A program made the translations under genes and the position numbers. The notes beneath the pieces are model-generated. The model saw nothing but the letters and a program-made list of their open reading frames with translations. It did no database searches and was not told where the DNA came from. Positions 26,199 through 36,120 of a DNA stretch of 64,000 nt are shown here, piece after piece. The DNA is from Brachycybe producta. Lineage: Eukaryota; Arthropoda; Diplopoda; Playtdesmida; Andrognathidae. Location: NCBI GenBank assembly GCA_036925085.1, contig JAUPFP010000192.1, positions 24,774 to 88,773 on the forward strand, in the 5' to 3' direction. The number at the start of each line of letters is the position of its first letter. The first letter of the stretch is position 1.

Positions 26199-28376
26199 AT
26201 GCCAGGTAGAGGCTCATGGAGAGGAGGCAGAATGATGTCTGCCTCTTCTAGTGAAGATGAGACGGAGAGTGGAACGGCGGGGACCGCTGAACCCCTCTCT
26301 CAATCTACCTGCCAGCTACAAAAGGCGGGCGCCGCCAGTGCGCCAGTAACGAGAAGAGAGTCGCCAAATATAATAGATAGGCGCCGCACCTCCCCCGAAC
26401 CGGAGAATTTTCACCGGCGTGGGGAGAAGCGCCTAAAAGCAAGCTTCAAGCGACCTGCCAATGTCGGGCGCGAAGGAAAGCCGGCTGCTCCAAGCAGCAT
26501 CGTCCCCTTCGACGTCACGACATCAAAACACTACTGGGAGGAGCGGGAAGACCGCATCGATATCAACACCATGGCATGGGGGGTTAACCAGGCGTTCCGC
26601 GATAGCATCGCGCCTGGTCAACCCATTCCGGGTGGAGCTGAAGCAAGAGGGAAGCGTGGGGGAGGTGGATCTGTGCCCTCCCCCCTCGAAGACCTCCACT
26701 TGGAGCTGCAGAGGGAGGCTGCTCTTCGTCGGGCAGCCAGAGATAAGAAGGAAGGGGAGGACAATCTGGCGTACCTCCGTGCGGTTTGCGCCCGCCTTGT
26801 CGAGCTGGGCTTACCGTGTACGGCGCAACTCCCGAAGGAGGAGCTCCTGCGAATCGAGGCCCGACTCCAAGAAACCGCCCGAGTTACGTCGTCAGCTACG
26901 TCATCATCTCCATCCTCCGACTCGCCAGCAACCCTGACAACTGGCCTCTCCACATCTCCTTCTCCACCCATAACGCCACCAGAGCCTTTCCAACACTGCT
27001 CACCGGTGCCGTCAATCACTCCGCCGCCTCCTCCTCATACACCATTATCGTCACCACCAACCTCCTGATGTGCCACGCCTCCACGCAGCGAGGCCGCCAC
27101 ACCAACTCCGACTCCAAAGCTACCTTCCATAGTGGTGGTTCCCCAACCTGTTCGTGTTCAGGTTCCCACTGGGGCTCGCCCCAAGGAGCCCCAACAGTCC
27201 TACAGGGGCCACCACTCTTCTCGAGACTCTCTTCAACGGCCACAACCACGTCGCTCTTCGCCACGTGGTTCCCATCTTTCGCCCCGACGCCGACCCGACG
27301 GAAGAAGTCAGCAGGAACAACGTGGTTCCTCTGGATGCGGCCCTCCGCCGCGTAATAACTTCGACCCAAGGGTCAGGCAAGACCTACAGGATCACCGAGT
27401 CCAACTGGACCGCGACCATCGCTACGAAACTCGGGGCCCTCCTACTCGGGTCCCGCATCGCTCTCCTCCTCCGCCACCTCTTGGCCGCCCTTCTGGACAA
27501 CCTACGCCTACACCTTTGATGCCGCCACCTTCCGCAGAGCGTGCCGCGTTCTTGAAAAAACAGAAGGCCATCACAAACCTTCTGCAAGACGTCATGCGAC
27601 AGGGAGGTGACCCCATGGAAGCACTGGGCCGTGCACCAGGAAGTGCCAAGCCACTGGAGGCGCTGAGCAGGAAGTCGGCATCGAAGCGACTACGTCAGCG
27701 GGCCCGCGATATGGCCCGGTCCGCCTTGCGCCATGCCAGGCCTATCACGGGCGCATCAGTTTCTTTGGAACCTGCGGCTCCAACACCAGCCCGACCAGCC
27801 GCACCGCCCACTGTACCCCATGCCGGGGCTACTCTGGGGCGGTTACCGCTGGATCATCCGTTCCGTGCAGCCACCTCCGGCGAGAGGTTGCTCAACAATC
27901 GGTGGGTCACTTGGCAGCGCGAAGTGCGCTCTGCCAACACCCTTTACGTAGGACACTTCTCTTTGGAGGAAGGGTTTCCCCGTCTGGACCTCCCTCCCCG
28001 GGAGCGATATGTCGTGGGACTCTCCCGCCTAACAAGTGTCCTCATCACCATCGTCTTCCCAAGAAGACGGATTGTTGAAACCACCAGTTTCGCCGGAGAT
28101 GCCATCGATGAAGCCACGGAAGCCCTTTTGGGAGCTTTCGTCAACTCCGTCTTTAGACTGCCAGCTGGACAGACGTTCCGCACCAGTCGTCACTACATTC
28201 CGGAACCGGATCCTCGTTACCGAATCGCCATCTTGTGGGATGCCGCTTGGGCTACACTGTACAACAAGCGGTCCTCCCGTAAGATTATCGGGGACCGGGA
28301 CATCTTCAATATCTTCCACCGGGATCTACCTGACGACCAGGGACAATGGCTGTCTGCCGCATCCAGCTACCGATGA
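26199..28376 (+). CDS. ORF2 of element 1, unknown function (one in-frame TGA)
   Basis: This is an ORF of 725 codons plus stop, with ATG at 26199 and A at -3. A TGA at 27066-27068 (codon 290) interrupts it. The same frame continues at once with the same Pro/Thr-rich composition, so a single gene with one nonsense codon is the simplest reading, for example a CGA to TGA change. Regions in order: a Ser/Glu/Arg-rich N-terminus, a charged helical segment around codons 155-230, a long Pro/Ser/Arg-rich linker (about 230-440), a basic helical patch (about 450-515) and a compact C-terminal domain from about codon 562 to 725, opening with LLNNRWVTWQ. That last domain resembles the end of ORF3 in element 2. 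It has no similarity that I recognise to reverse transcriptase, integrase or envelope proteins, and no signal peptide or membrane helix is evident. Its position suggests an extra structural or nucleic-acid-binding protein, but this is inference. Confidence 0.7.
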
Positions 28377-28778
28377 GGCCAGGTCCGGCGGGATTACCCC
28401 CCCGTACGGTTCATGGACCCAGGATCCTCCCCACCCTCCGCAGCAGAAATAGCTGCGCGCCACATGTACTCATGTGGTTGCCACCCATCCGGGTGGCATT
28501 ATCGAAAAATTTATAAAAAAATAAAATACGTTGCAACTGTTCTTTTCTTTTTAGATTTCAATAGCGGCTCGCAACTCAGCGAGCATTAATTATCTTTGTT
28601 TTATGTTTTCAGCCTTTTCCAATTTTTAAGGGCGCTGACACTTCGGTGCCAGTGCCTTTCCATAACGACCTCTGTACACGGTAAGTCCTCAGCCACCCAT
28701 GTCGCCCCGCTGCGTAACTTGAAAGCCTTCCACCCTTGGCTGGAGTACGAGGACGTACTCCAAGCAAAGTTGGAGGGT
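28377..28778 (+). other. 3' non-coding segment of element 1
   Basis: It follows ORF2 and ends at the truncated LTR. It contains hairpins at 28461-28476 (CACATG/CATGTG), 28481-28496 (CCACCC/GGGTGG), 28567-28584 (GCTCGC/GCGAGC) and 28631-28656 (imperfect, TTCG loop). There is an AT-rich AATAAA cluster near 28515. Two splice-acceptor-like pyrimidine tracts ending in TAG and CAG (near 28553 and 28611) precede a donor-like GGTAAGTC near 28680. It resembles none of the upstream part of the 5' LTR, so most of the 3' LTR is absent here. Confidence 0.6.
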
Positions 28779-28975
28779 AGAGAGAGATGGCCGCCACTCT
28801 CCTGCATCGATTTCACCCCCATGCAGAAGAGTGACTACAATCTATCTCCATCCAGCTCTCTCTACAGCTCGGATCTTCTCTGTGCAGGTGTCATACTGCT
28901 CAGAGAAGAAACGAAAAGTAGAAAATGTCATCTAAAGGTTGGTAATAAAATATTGGTTGATGTCAAAAGCTCACA
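28779..28975 (+). repeat. Truncated 3' LTR of element 1 (last 197 bp)
   Basis: It is base-for-base identical by eye to 20370-20566, including the terminal AGCTCACA, with no indels. The other 491 bp of the LTR (U3, R and part of U5) are missing and are replaced by unrelated sequence. The breakpoint lies in a short GA repeat (AGAGAGAGA) present at both edges, pointing to a microhomology-type deletion or template switch. Confidence 0.9.
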
Positions 28976-31900
28976 ATGTCAATTTCAATTTAAAACTTAA
29001 CTTCAACTTCAACTTTACATTCAAGTTCAACTTCAATTTCAACTTCAATTTTAACTTCAATATCAACTTTGATTTCAATTTCGACTTCAATTTCAACTTC
29101 GATTTCAACTTCAATTTCAACTTCAATTTCAACTTCAATTTCAACTTCAACTTCAATTTTAACATCAATTTCAACTTCAAATTTAACTTCAATATCAACT
29201 TTGATTTCAATTTCAACTTTAATTTCAACTTCAATTTCAACTTCAATTTCAACTTCAATTTCAACTTCAATTTCAACTTCAATTTCAACTTCAATTTCAA
29301 CTTCAATTTCAACTTCAATTTCAACTTCAATTTCAACTTCAATTTCAACTTAAACTTCAATTTCAAACTTAACTTCAACTTCAACTTAACTTCAACTTCA
29401 ACTTTAACTTCACTTTCAAGTTCAACTTCAAATTCAACTTCAACTTCAACTTTAACTTCAATAAAACTTAAACTTCAATTTCAACTTCAAATTCAACTTC
29501 AACTTCAACTTCAATTTCAACTTCAATTTCAACTTCAATTTCAATTTCAATTTCAACTTCAATTTCAACTTCAATTTCAACTTCAATTTCAACTTCAATT
29601 TCAACTTCAATTTCAACTTCAATTTCAATGTCGACTTCAAGTTCAATGTCAATTTCAATTTCAAACTTAACTTCAACTTCAACTTTACATTCAAGTTCAA
29701 CTTCAAATTTAACTTCAAGTTCAACTTTAACTTCAACTTCAACTTAAACTTCAATTTTAACTTCAAATTCAACTTTAATTTCAACTTCAATTTCAACATC
29801 AATTTCAACTTCAATTTTAACTTCAATATCAACTTTGATTTCAATTTCGACTTCAATTTCAACTTCGATTTCAACTTCAATTTCAACTTCAATTTCAACT
29901 TCAATTTCAACTTCAATTTCAACTTCAATTTCAACTTCAACTTCAATTTTAACATCAATTTCAACTTCAAATTTAACTTCAATATCAACTTTGATTTCAA
30001 TTTCAACTTCAATTTCAACTTCAATTTCAACTTCAATTTCAACTTCAATTTCAACTTCAATTTCAACTTCAATTTCAACTTCAATTTCAACTTCAATTTC
30101 AACTTCAATTTCAACTTCAATTTCAACTTCAATTTCAACTTCAATTTCTATTCGATTTGAACTTCGACTTCAACATGGACTTCAACATGGACTTCAACAT
30201 GGACTTCAACTTGGACTTTTTAATTTAACTTCAACTTCAACTTCAACTTCAACTTTAACTTCAACTTTTACTTAACTTCAACTTCAACTTTAACTTCAAC
30301 TTCAACTCCAACTTCAACTTCAACTTAAACTTTAACTTCAACATCAACTTTAACTTCAACTTCAACTTAAACTTCAATTTTAACTTCAACTTTACTTCAA
30401 TTTCAACTTCAATTTCAACTTCAATTTTAACTTCAATTTAAACTTCAATTTCAACTTCAATTTCAACTTTAATTTCAACTTCAATTTCAACTTCAACTTC
30501 AACTTCAATTTCAAACTTAACTTCAACTTCAACTTCACCTTCAAGTTCAACTTCAAATTCAAATTCAACTTCAACTTTAACCTTAACTTAAACTTAAACT
30601 TCAATTTTAACTTCAATTTCAACTTCAATTTCAACTTTAATTTCAACTTCAATTTCAACTTCAATTTCAACTTCAATTTGAACTTCAATTTCAACTTCAA
30701 TTTCAACTTCAACTTCAACTTCAGTTTCAACTTCAATTTCAACTTCAATTTCAACTTCAACTTCAAATTCAATTTCATCTTCAATTTCAACTTCAATTTC
30801 AACTTCAATTTCAACTTCAATTTCAACTTCAATTTCAACTTCAATTTCAACTTCAATTTCAACTTCAATTTCAACCTCAATTTCAACTTCAATTTCAACT
30901 TCAATTTCAACTTCAATTTCAACTTCAATTTCAACTTCAATTTCAACTTCAACTTCAGTTTCAACTTCAATTTCAATGTCAATTTCAACTTCAATTTCAA
31001 CTTCAACTTTAACTTCAATTTCAACTTCAATTTCAACTTCAATGTCAACTTCAATTTCAAACTTAACTTCAACTTCAACTTCTCCTTCAAGTTCAACTTC
31101 AAATTTAACTTCACCTTCAACTTTAACTTCAACTTAAACTTAAACTTCAATTTTAACTTCAATCTCAACTTCAATTTCAACTTCAATTTCAACGTAAATT
31201 TCAACGTAAATTTCAACTTCAATTTCTACTTCATTTTCAACTTTAATTTCAACTTCAATTTCAACTTCAATTTCAACTTCAATTTCAACTTCAATTTCAA
31301 CTTCAATTTCAACTTCAATTTCAACTTCAATTTCAACTTCAATTACAACTTCAATTTCAACTTCAGTTTTAACTTCAATTTTAACTTCAATTTCAACTTC
31401 AATTTCAACTTCAATTTCAACTTCAATTTCAACTTCAATTTCAACTTCCACTTCAATTTCAAACTTAACTTCAACTTCAACTTAACTTCAACTTCAACTT
31501 TAACTTCACTTTCAAGTTCAACTTCAAATTCAACTTCAACTTCAACTTTAACTTCAATAAAACTTAAACTTCAATTTCAACTTCAAATTCAACTTCAACT
31601 TCAACTTCAATTTCAACTTCAATTTCAACTTCAATTTCAACTTCAATTTCAACTTCAATTTCAATGTCGACTTCAAGTTCAATGTCAATTTCAATTTCAA
31701 ACTTAACTTCAACTTCAACTTTACATTCAAGTTCAACTTCAAATTCAACTTCAACTTCAACTTTAACTTCAATAAAACTTAAACTTCAATTTCAACTTCA
31801 AATTCAACTTCAACTTCAACTTCAATTTCAACTTCAATTTCAACTTCAATTTTAACTTCAATTTTAACTTCAAATTCAACTTCAATTTCAACTTCAATTT

Positions 31901-32270
31901 CAACATCAATTTCAACTTCAATTTTAACTTCAATATCAACTTTGATTTCAATTTCGACTTCAATTTCAACTTCGATTTCAACTTCAATTTCAACTTCAAT
32001 TTCAACTTCAATTTCAACTTCAATTTCAACTTCAACTTCAATTTTAACATCAATTTCAACTTCAAATTTAACTTCAATATCAACTTTGATTTCAATTTCA
32101 ACTTCAATTTCAACTTCAATTTCAACATCAATTTCAACTTCAATTTCAACTTCAATTTCAACTTCAATTTCAACTTCAATTTCAACTTCAATTTCAACTT
32201 CAACTTCAACTTTAACTTCAATAAAACTTAAACTTCAATTTCAACTTCAAATTCAAATTCAACTTCAACT
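28976..32270. repeat. Middle satellite block
   Basis: It is the same hexamer family and variants as the left block, lying between the two elements. It resumes at the satellite position interrupted at 19878. At 30149-30215 it has an expanded form of the TATTCGATTTG island in which the ACTTCAACATGG segment is present three times. It ends at 32270, where element 2 begins. Confidence 0.95.
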
Positions 32271-33100
32271 TGTAAAGACCCGACTTGGTCGCTACAATAC
32301 CTACGGTAAATTCGAACCAACTTACCATCGCTTGACCTCCTTGGAACGGGTCGAAGCGCTGGCCAGCCCTCCTCTTGTACCCGTCCGTGCCACGGGTAGC
32401 GCCGGTTGGAGGTCCTGTCCCTCGCCACAAGTCGACGGACGAAAGACCGCCGAACAAGACGAGGAACCCACGGTAGATCCCCGATGGATCCTACCGCGGA
32501 ACCGCACGCAAAGCACCGGCCGACACGATGGAAAACACGCCGGACACAGGACAGTGAAGTACCGGGGCACCCCACTGGTAAACCCCCACCCTCCTCGCGG
32601 TAACTTCCCCACAATGTATTATTGAAGGACATGGACACAGTGGTTAAGGAGTGAAAATAAACAATATATATTTATTCAATGGAATAAATGAACAATAACA
32701 CTCACTATACGTGAAGACAATATCTGCTGGTTAAATAACCAGCAGAGAGGCAAATAAATAGATGCAATTAGAGATGGATCTCCTGGCTAATTCCAGCCAG
32801 GAGAAGAGGTTAACAACCTCCACACCCAAAGGCAACAAAGAGATGAATGGTGGCCATCTTGGCCACCTGCTGAATGAAGAGAGCACCACACCTATGTACA
32901 CACATCAAGGGTTTCACATCCACTATCCAGTATACAATGGCCGCCGCCATTATATACACCCCCAGGCTGCTCCACCTGGAGGAGGACAGGGACCCTTGCT
33001 GGCCATTTTGTCGTCTGCTTGGGAATGAATTTGACAAGTGCCTAGCAGACGACATGGGTTTTAGTTATGCACCAAAAAAGAGCAGAACTGGGTCGTCACA
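32271..33100 (-). repeat. 3' LTR of element 2 (830 bp)
   Basis: It has the same length as the copy at 44551-45380 with no indels. I count about 20 substitutions by eye, or roughly 2.4%. The ends form an imperfect inverted repeat (TGTAAAGACCC and GGGTCGTCACA). It holds three perfect stem-loops (32723-32746, 32780-32803, 32849-32867), a TATATAAT box on the - strand at about 32949 and an AATAAA signal at 32671. Confidence 0.95.
32671..32676 (-). terminator. AATAAA poly(A) signal in the 3' LTR of element 2
   Basis: On the - strand the sequence reads ATTGAATAAATATATATTG, with AATAAA at 32676-32671. It lies about 270 bp downstream of the LTR TATA box and would set the 3' end of the element transcript. 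Confidence 0.6.
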
Positions 33101-33101
33101 A

Positions 33102-33117
33102 TCCTCTCAACTTTCCT
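33102..33117 (-). other. Polypurine tract of element 2
   Basis: On the - strand AGGAAAGTTGAGAGGA ends one base before the 3' LTR, the correct place for priming of plus-strand DNA. It is interrupted by TT. Just upstream is an inverted repeat, CCTGATCC/GGATCAGG, at 33114-33137, close to the end of ORF3. Confidence 0.6.
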
Positions 33118-33180
33118 GATCCGCCCCGGGATCAGGTCGGCTGAGCCAGCAAGGATTGCGCCCATGACCCCCACTCAGTT

Positions 33181-36120
33181 TCAGACTGATTTTGTCAGTG
33201 GTGGATTCATCGGAGCCACCATCCACTCCGACATCCACCGACGTATCCACCATGAACACATCCTGGTGTTTCTCCACCCAAGACCGACATCGAAATCAGT
33301 CCCCCTGAGTCTTAACAACTCTTGCTGTCGAAACGCTTCAACGGCAAGTGTGTCAAGTTGCGGACTCTGAAGAAGAGTCCGACTTGTAAGAAGGTCTACG
33401 AGGGCGGCCACGGGATCGGACACGCTACCTCGTAGAGGGTGGGTGACAAATTCTCCCACCATTCCTTCCAAGTCGCAGCCAAGGAGACGCTGGACGTATG
33501 GGGCCGCGAGCTGGGCTACATGTACAAGTCCAGCTCCTGTCCCCACCACGTCTAGAACAGCGAAGCATTTCCTTACCGGGTTGACGACCAGCACATCCGG
33601 ATAGTCTGTACTGCCAAATGCCAGCACATAACGCATGGCAAATGACGGCAGCGACGGCGTCCACGAAACTGGGAGTGGCTCTCCCAGACGATAGTATCCG
33701 TGGTATTGGTACCCCTCCATTCCCGGCTGGTCCTGCCACCGACCAAGCCGGTTATTCAGAAAGACCTCTCCTTCTGAATACGGAGGCTCCGCACCAAAGC
33801 GTCGACCCTCGCCCTCGGGCTCAGGAGACTTGGCTCTTTCTTCCGGTCCTAGGGCCGCAAAGACCCCATCATCGGGACCCGGAGAGAAGGGTGTCCTTCC
33901 TACGGAAGGCACGGGACCACGTTTGGCGGGAACGTCATTTTTCCCCGCCGGGCTGCCCCCACCGCTAGGTAACGGTGAGCTGACCCGGTGGAGAGTTCCC
34001 ACCAACCGAACTGATAAGTTCGGTACCGCCACCACCTTCGGGGAGGATGACGGTATACCGAGAACAACGTCTCGCATTGACCGATCATCCATCCGCGCCG
34101 TCTTGCTATGACGGGTATAGTGCGGTTGGCTCCCGGCCGACACGGCCGCACCGTGTCGGGACTCCTCCTCCTCGGTCCCGATACTTCCACCACCACCAGT
34201 CCCCTGGGACCCACGGGTGGAAGTTTTTGGACCTCCCTTCTTCTCATGATGGGCCTTCTTGCCCTTCTTTTTCTTCTTTTTCTTTTTCTTCTTTTCATGA
34301 GAAGAAGGTTCACCGTGCTTTGAACTGGACGCACCGAAGCTCACAGACTTACCGGGCCGGTCAGTCTTAGGAGGGTGGTTAGCCCCCTTCGATTGACCGG
34401 ACTTACTAGTCGCAGACTTTCTAGCCGAAGCTGTACTAGTCTTTGAACTAGCTCCCGTAGCCGAACTGACGGTCGAGGACGCTCGTGTCGCCACGAAGCG
34501 TCCCTTTCCATCCCGGGGAAGATCTCTCTTCTCCGGGCCAAGGGTCGGCTGACCCTTGCCACCAACAGGTTTAACTGCCGCACCTTGGTGAGGTGCCTTG
34601 GCAGCTTGTATCGCCCCCCTCTGGGCGATACGCTGTTGGCCAGCGGCCGTGGTGGCACTCGGAATAGGAGTGGCACCAACTCCGACGGGAGGTTCCCCTG
34701 TACTGAGCGGGTTCCTGGCATCAGCGTCCCGCAGGGGCGGAAACTGAGAGGCCTGGAGCTCAAACTCCCGACGGCGTGCAGCCTTCTTGTCCCGCAGGAC
34801 AAGGGCAGCACATCTGGCCGCTTGTGCCTGGTGGTACCGCAAGCGGTCCTCCTGGCTCCACTTTCCTTTGGGAAAGCCGGCCGGACCTCCACGAGAGGTC
34901 TTAGCTTTCTTTCCCACCGGATTACTGGCCAAAGGTGGGGTGAAGGGGCGGGGACATTTCTGTCCCTGACCACCACCACCACTGGCACGAGTGCTCTTCC
35001 TCGGAGCGGGAGGAGAAGGCTGATTGGCCTTCTTTTCCGCTTTTCGGTCCCTCTTGGGAGTTGCAGACTGCCAGCTTAAACAGCCAGCCTCCGCTTCGGT
35101 TGGTCCCGAAACCGGAGGCTGACCAACAGGCCAGGCAGCACCAGCAGCTCCCTCAGAATGAGCTGGCGACACAGGGAGAAGACCCACTGCCGGCGTAAAC
35201 TTCGCCAAGGCAGCCTTCGTCCGCTCCAACTGTGCCTCCCTCTTCGCCAGGGCTTTCATCCTGGCGGTGTACCGAGCAGCTCCGGACTTCTTTTTGGATT
35301 TAGAACCGTCCTTACGGAACTGCTGGGTAGGGTACTCCCCAACGAAGTAGCGTTTCCCATCTGATGCCAGGAAACCACCTGACGCCGTTTGGTACTGCGC
35401 GGCTTCATCCTGCCTTTCCAGACAGGCCGCTTCCGTCTCCCCAACAGGGTCGACCGGAATTGGACTGCCCTTCCGGGCTGGAGTATCCTCTTGGGATCCG
35501 GTCACAGACCGTTTACCCAGGGAGCCTGATCCTCTCCCTTCAGACTCCGAAGAGTCCTCTGAAGAGAGGATCCGTTGGCCTCGCCACCGCCTGGAGACGG
35601 GCACCACATCATCTTCCATTTTGTCCATCTCCGCCTCCGTGTCGATGACCAGGGTTCCTCCCAAGGAGGCATCCCTGCTTCCCTCAGCCAGGCTAGCCAA
35701 TTCTAGCCGGCTTTGGTCCGCCGGAGGATCACACTTCGCCAAAGAGGTAGCCGCCAAACCGGTGGCCACCTCCTCGACGGGCGTGCTGGCCCGCACCGGC
35801 TCACCAACCGCCGGGATCTCCATGGCTCCCAACCTAATGGTCGCCCTCGGAGAACACACGGTGGGATGCGGTGTCAACCGTCCCCAAACAGACCCATAGT
35901 ATAGAGGGGTCCGAGGGGATGGCTGGGTCACCACAGCGTCCTCAACCAATAGCAGACCCAAAGGTCCGCCGTCGGCCAAGTCAGCTATGGCCCGACCCAA
36001 AGAGTCCGGGGAGCAAGCGGCATCCGACTCCAACAGCTCTGCATCACCCGGATGCAAAGAGCTGAGGGAGGAGGAACTGCTGCCACCCCCGCCAGTTTCA
36101 TCCTTCTCCGCCGTGGCTAC
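33181..36120 (-). CDS. ORF3 of element 2: 3' domain of unknown function
   Basis: This is about 979 residues in the same open frame as pol, but separated from integrase by a hairpin array and preceded directly by a strong splice acceptor, so it may be made from a spliced RNA. Regions in order: a Gly/Ser-rich acidic start; a basic helical stretch near pol residue 2187; a second Arg/Ala/Gln-rich helix near 2321-2363; Lys/Ser/Ala-rich linkers; a run of ten lysines near 2513 that could act as a nuclear localisation or nucleic-acid-binding patch; and a compact C-terminal domain from about 2688 opening with EVFLNNRLGRWQ. That domain resembles the end of ORF2 in element 1. I see no signal peptide, transmembrane anchor or furin-type site, so an envelope protein is not supported. 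The function is unknown. Confidence 0.65.
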   Translation of the reverse strand, partial: VATAEKDETGGGGSSSSSLSSLHPGDAELLESDAACSPDSLGRAIADLADGGPLGLLLVEDAVVTQPSPRTPLYYGSVWGRLTPHPTVCSPRATIRLGAMEIPAVGEPVRASTPVEEVATGLAATSLAKCDPPADQSRLELASLAEGSRDASLGGTLVIDTEAEMDKMEDDVVPVSRRWRGQRILSSEDSSESEGRGSGSLGKRSVTGSQEDTPARKGSPIPVDPVGETEAACLERQDEAAQYQTASGGFLASDGKRYFVGEYPTQQFRKDGSKSKKKSGAARYTARMKALAKREAQLERTKAALAKFTPAVGLLPVSPAHSEGAAGAAWPVGQPPVSGPTEAEAGCLSWQSATPKRDRKAEKKANQPSPPAPRKSTRASGGGGQGQKCPRPFTPPLASNPVGKKAKTSRGGPAGFPKGKWSQEDRLRYHQAQAARCAALVLRDKKAARRREFELQASQFPPLRDADARNPLSTGEPPVGVGATPIPSATTAAGQQRIAQRGAIQAAKAPHQGAAVKPVGGKGQPTLGPEKRDLPRDGKGRFVATRASSTVSSATGASSKTSTASARKSATSKSGQSKGANHPPKTDRPGKSVSFGASSSKHGEPSSHEKKKKKKKKKKGKKAHHEKKGGPKTSTRGSQGTGGGGSIGTEEEESRHGAAVSAGSQPHYTRHSKTARMDDRSMRDVVLGIPSSSPKVVAVPNLSVRLVGTLHRVSSPLPSGGGSPAGKNDVPAKRGPVPSVGRTPFSPGPDDGVFAALGPEERAKSPEPEGEGRRFGAEPPYSEGEVFLNNRLGRWQDQPGMEGYQYHGYYRLGEPLPVSWTPSLPSFAMRYVLAFGSTDYPDVLVVNPVRKCFAVLDVVGTGAGLVHVAQLAAPYVQRLLGCDLEGMVGEFVTHPLRGSVSDPVAALVDLLTSRTLLQSPQLDTLAVEAFRQQELLRLRGTDFDVGLGWRNTRMCSWWIRRWMSEWMVAPMNPPLTKSV

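Larger units (their letters stand above)
19879..28975 (+). mobile_element. Element 1: non-autonomous gag-bearing LTR retrotransposon
   Basis: The ends are TGTAACACCC at the left and AGCTCACA at the right, giving TG...CA termini. ATGT flanks both sides (19875-19878 and 28976-28979), and the interrupted satellite island resumes in register after it, so this is one insertion with a 4-bp target duplication. In order it contains a 5' LTR, a primer binding site, a long leader, gag, a hairpin-rich spacer, an ORF of unknown function and a truncated 3' LTR. No protease, reverse transcriptase, RNase H or integrase motif can be found, so mobility would need enzymes supplied in trans. The layout resembles gag-only LTR elements (the TR-GAG type known from plants), with an added second ORF. 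Confidence 0.9.

Noticed and set aside
33181..36120. ORF3 of element 2 as a retroviral envelope gene
   Set aside because: No signal peptide, membrane-spanning helix, cleavage site or cysteine pattern is visible. The protein is highly charged and lysine-rich.
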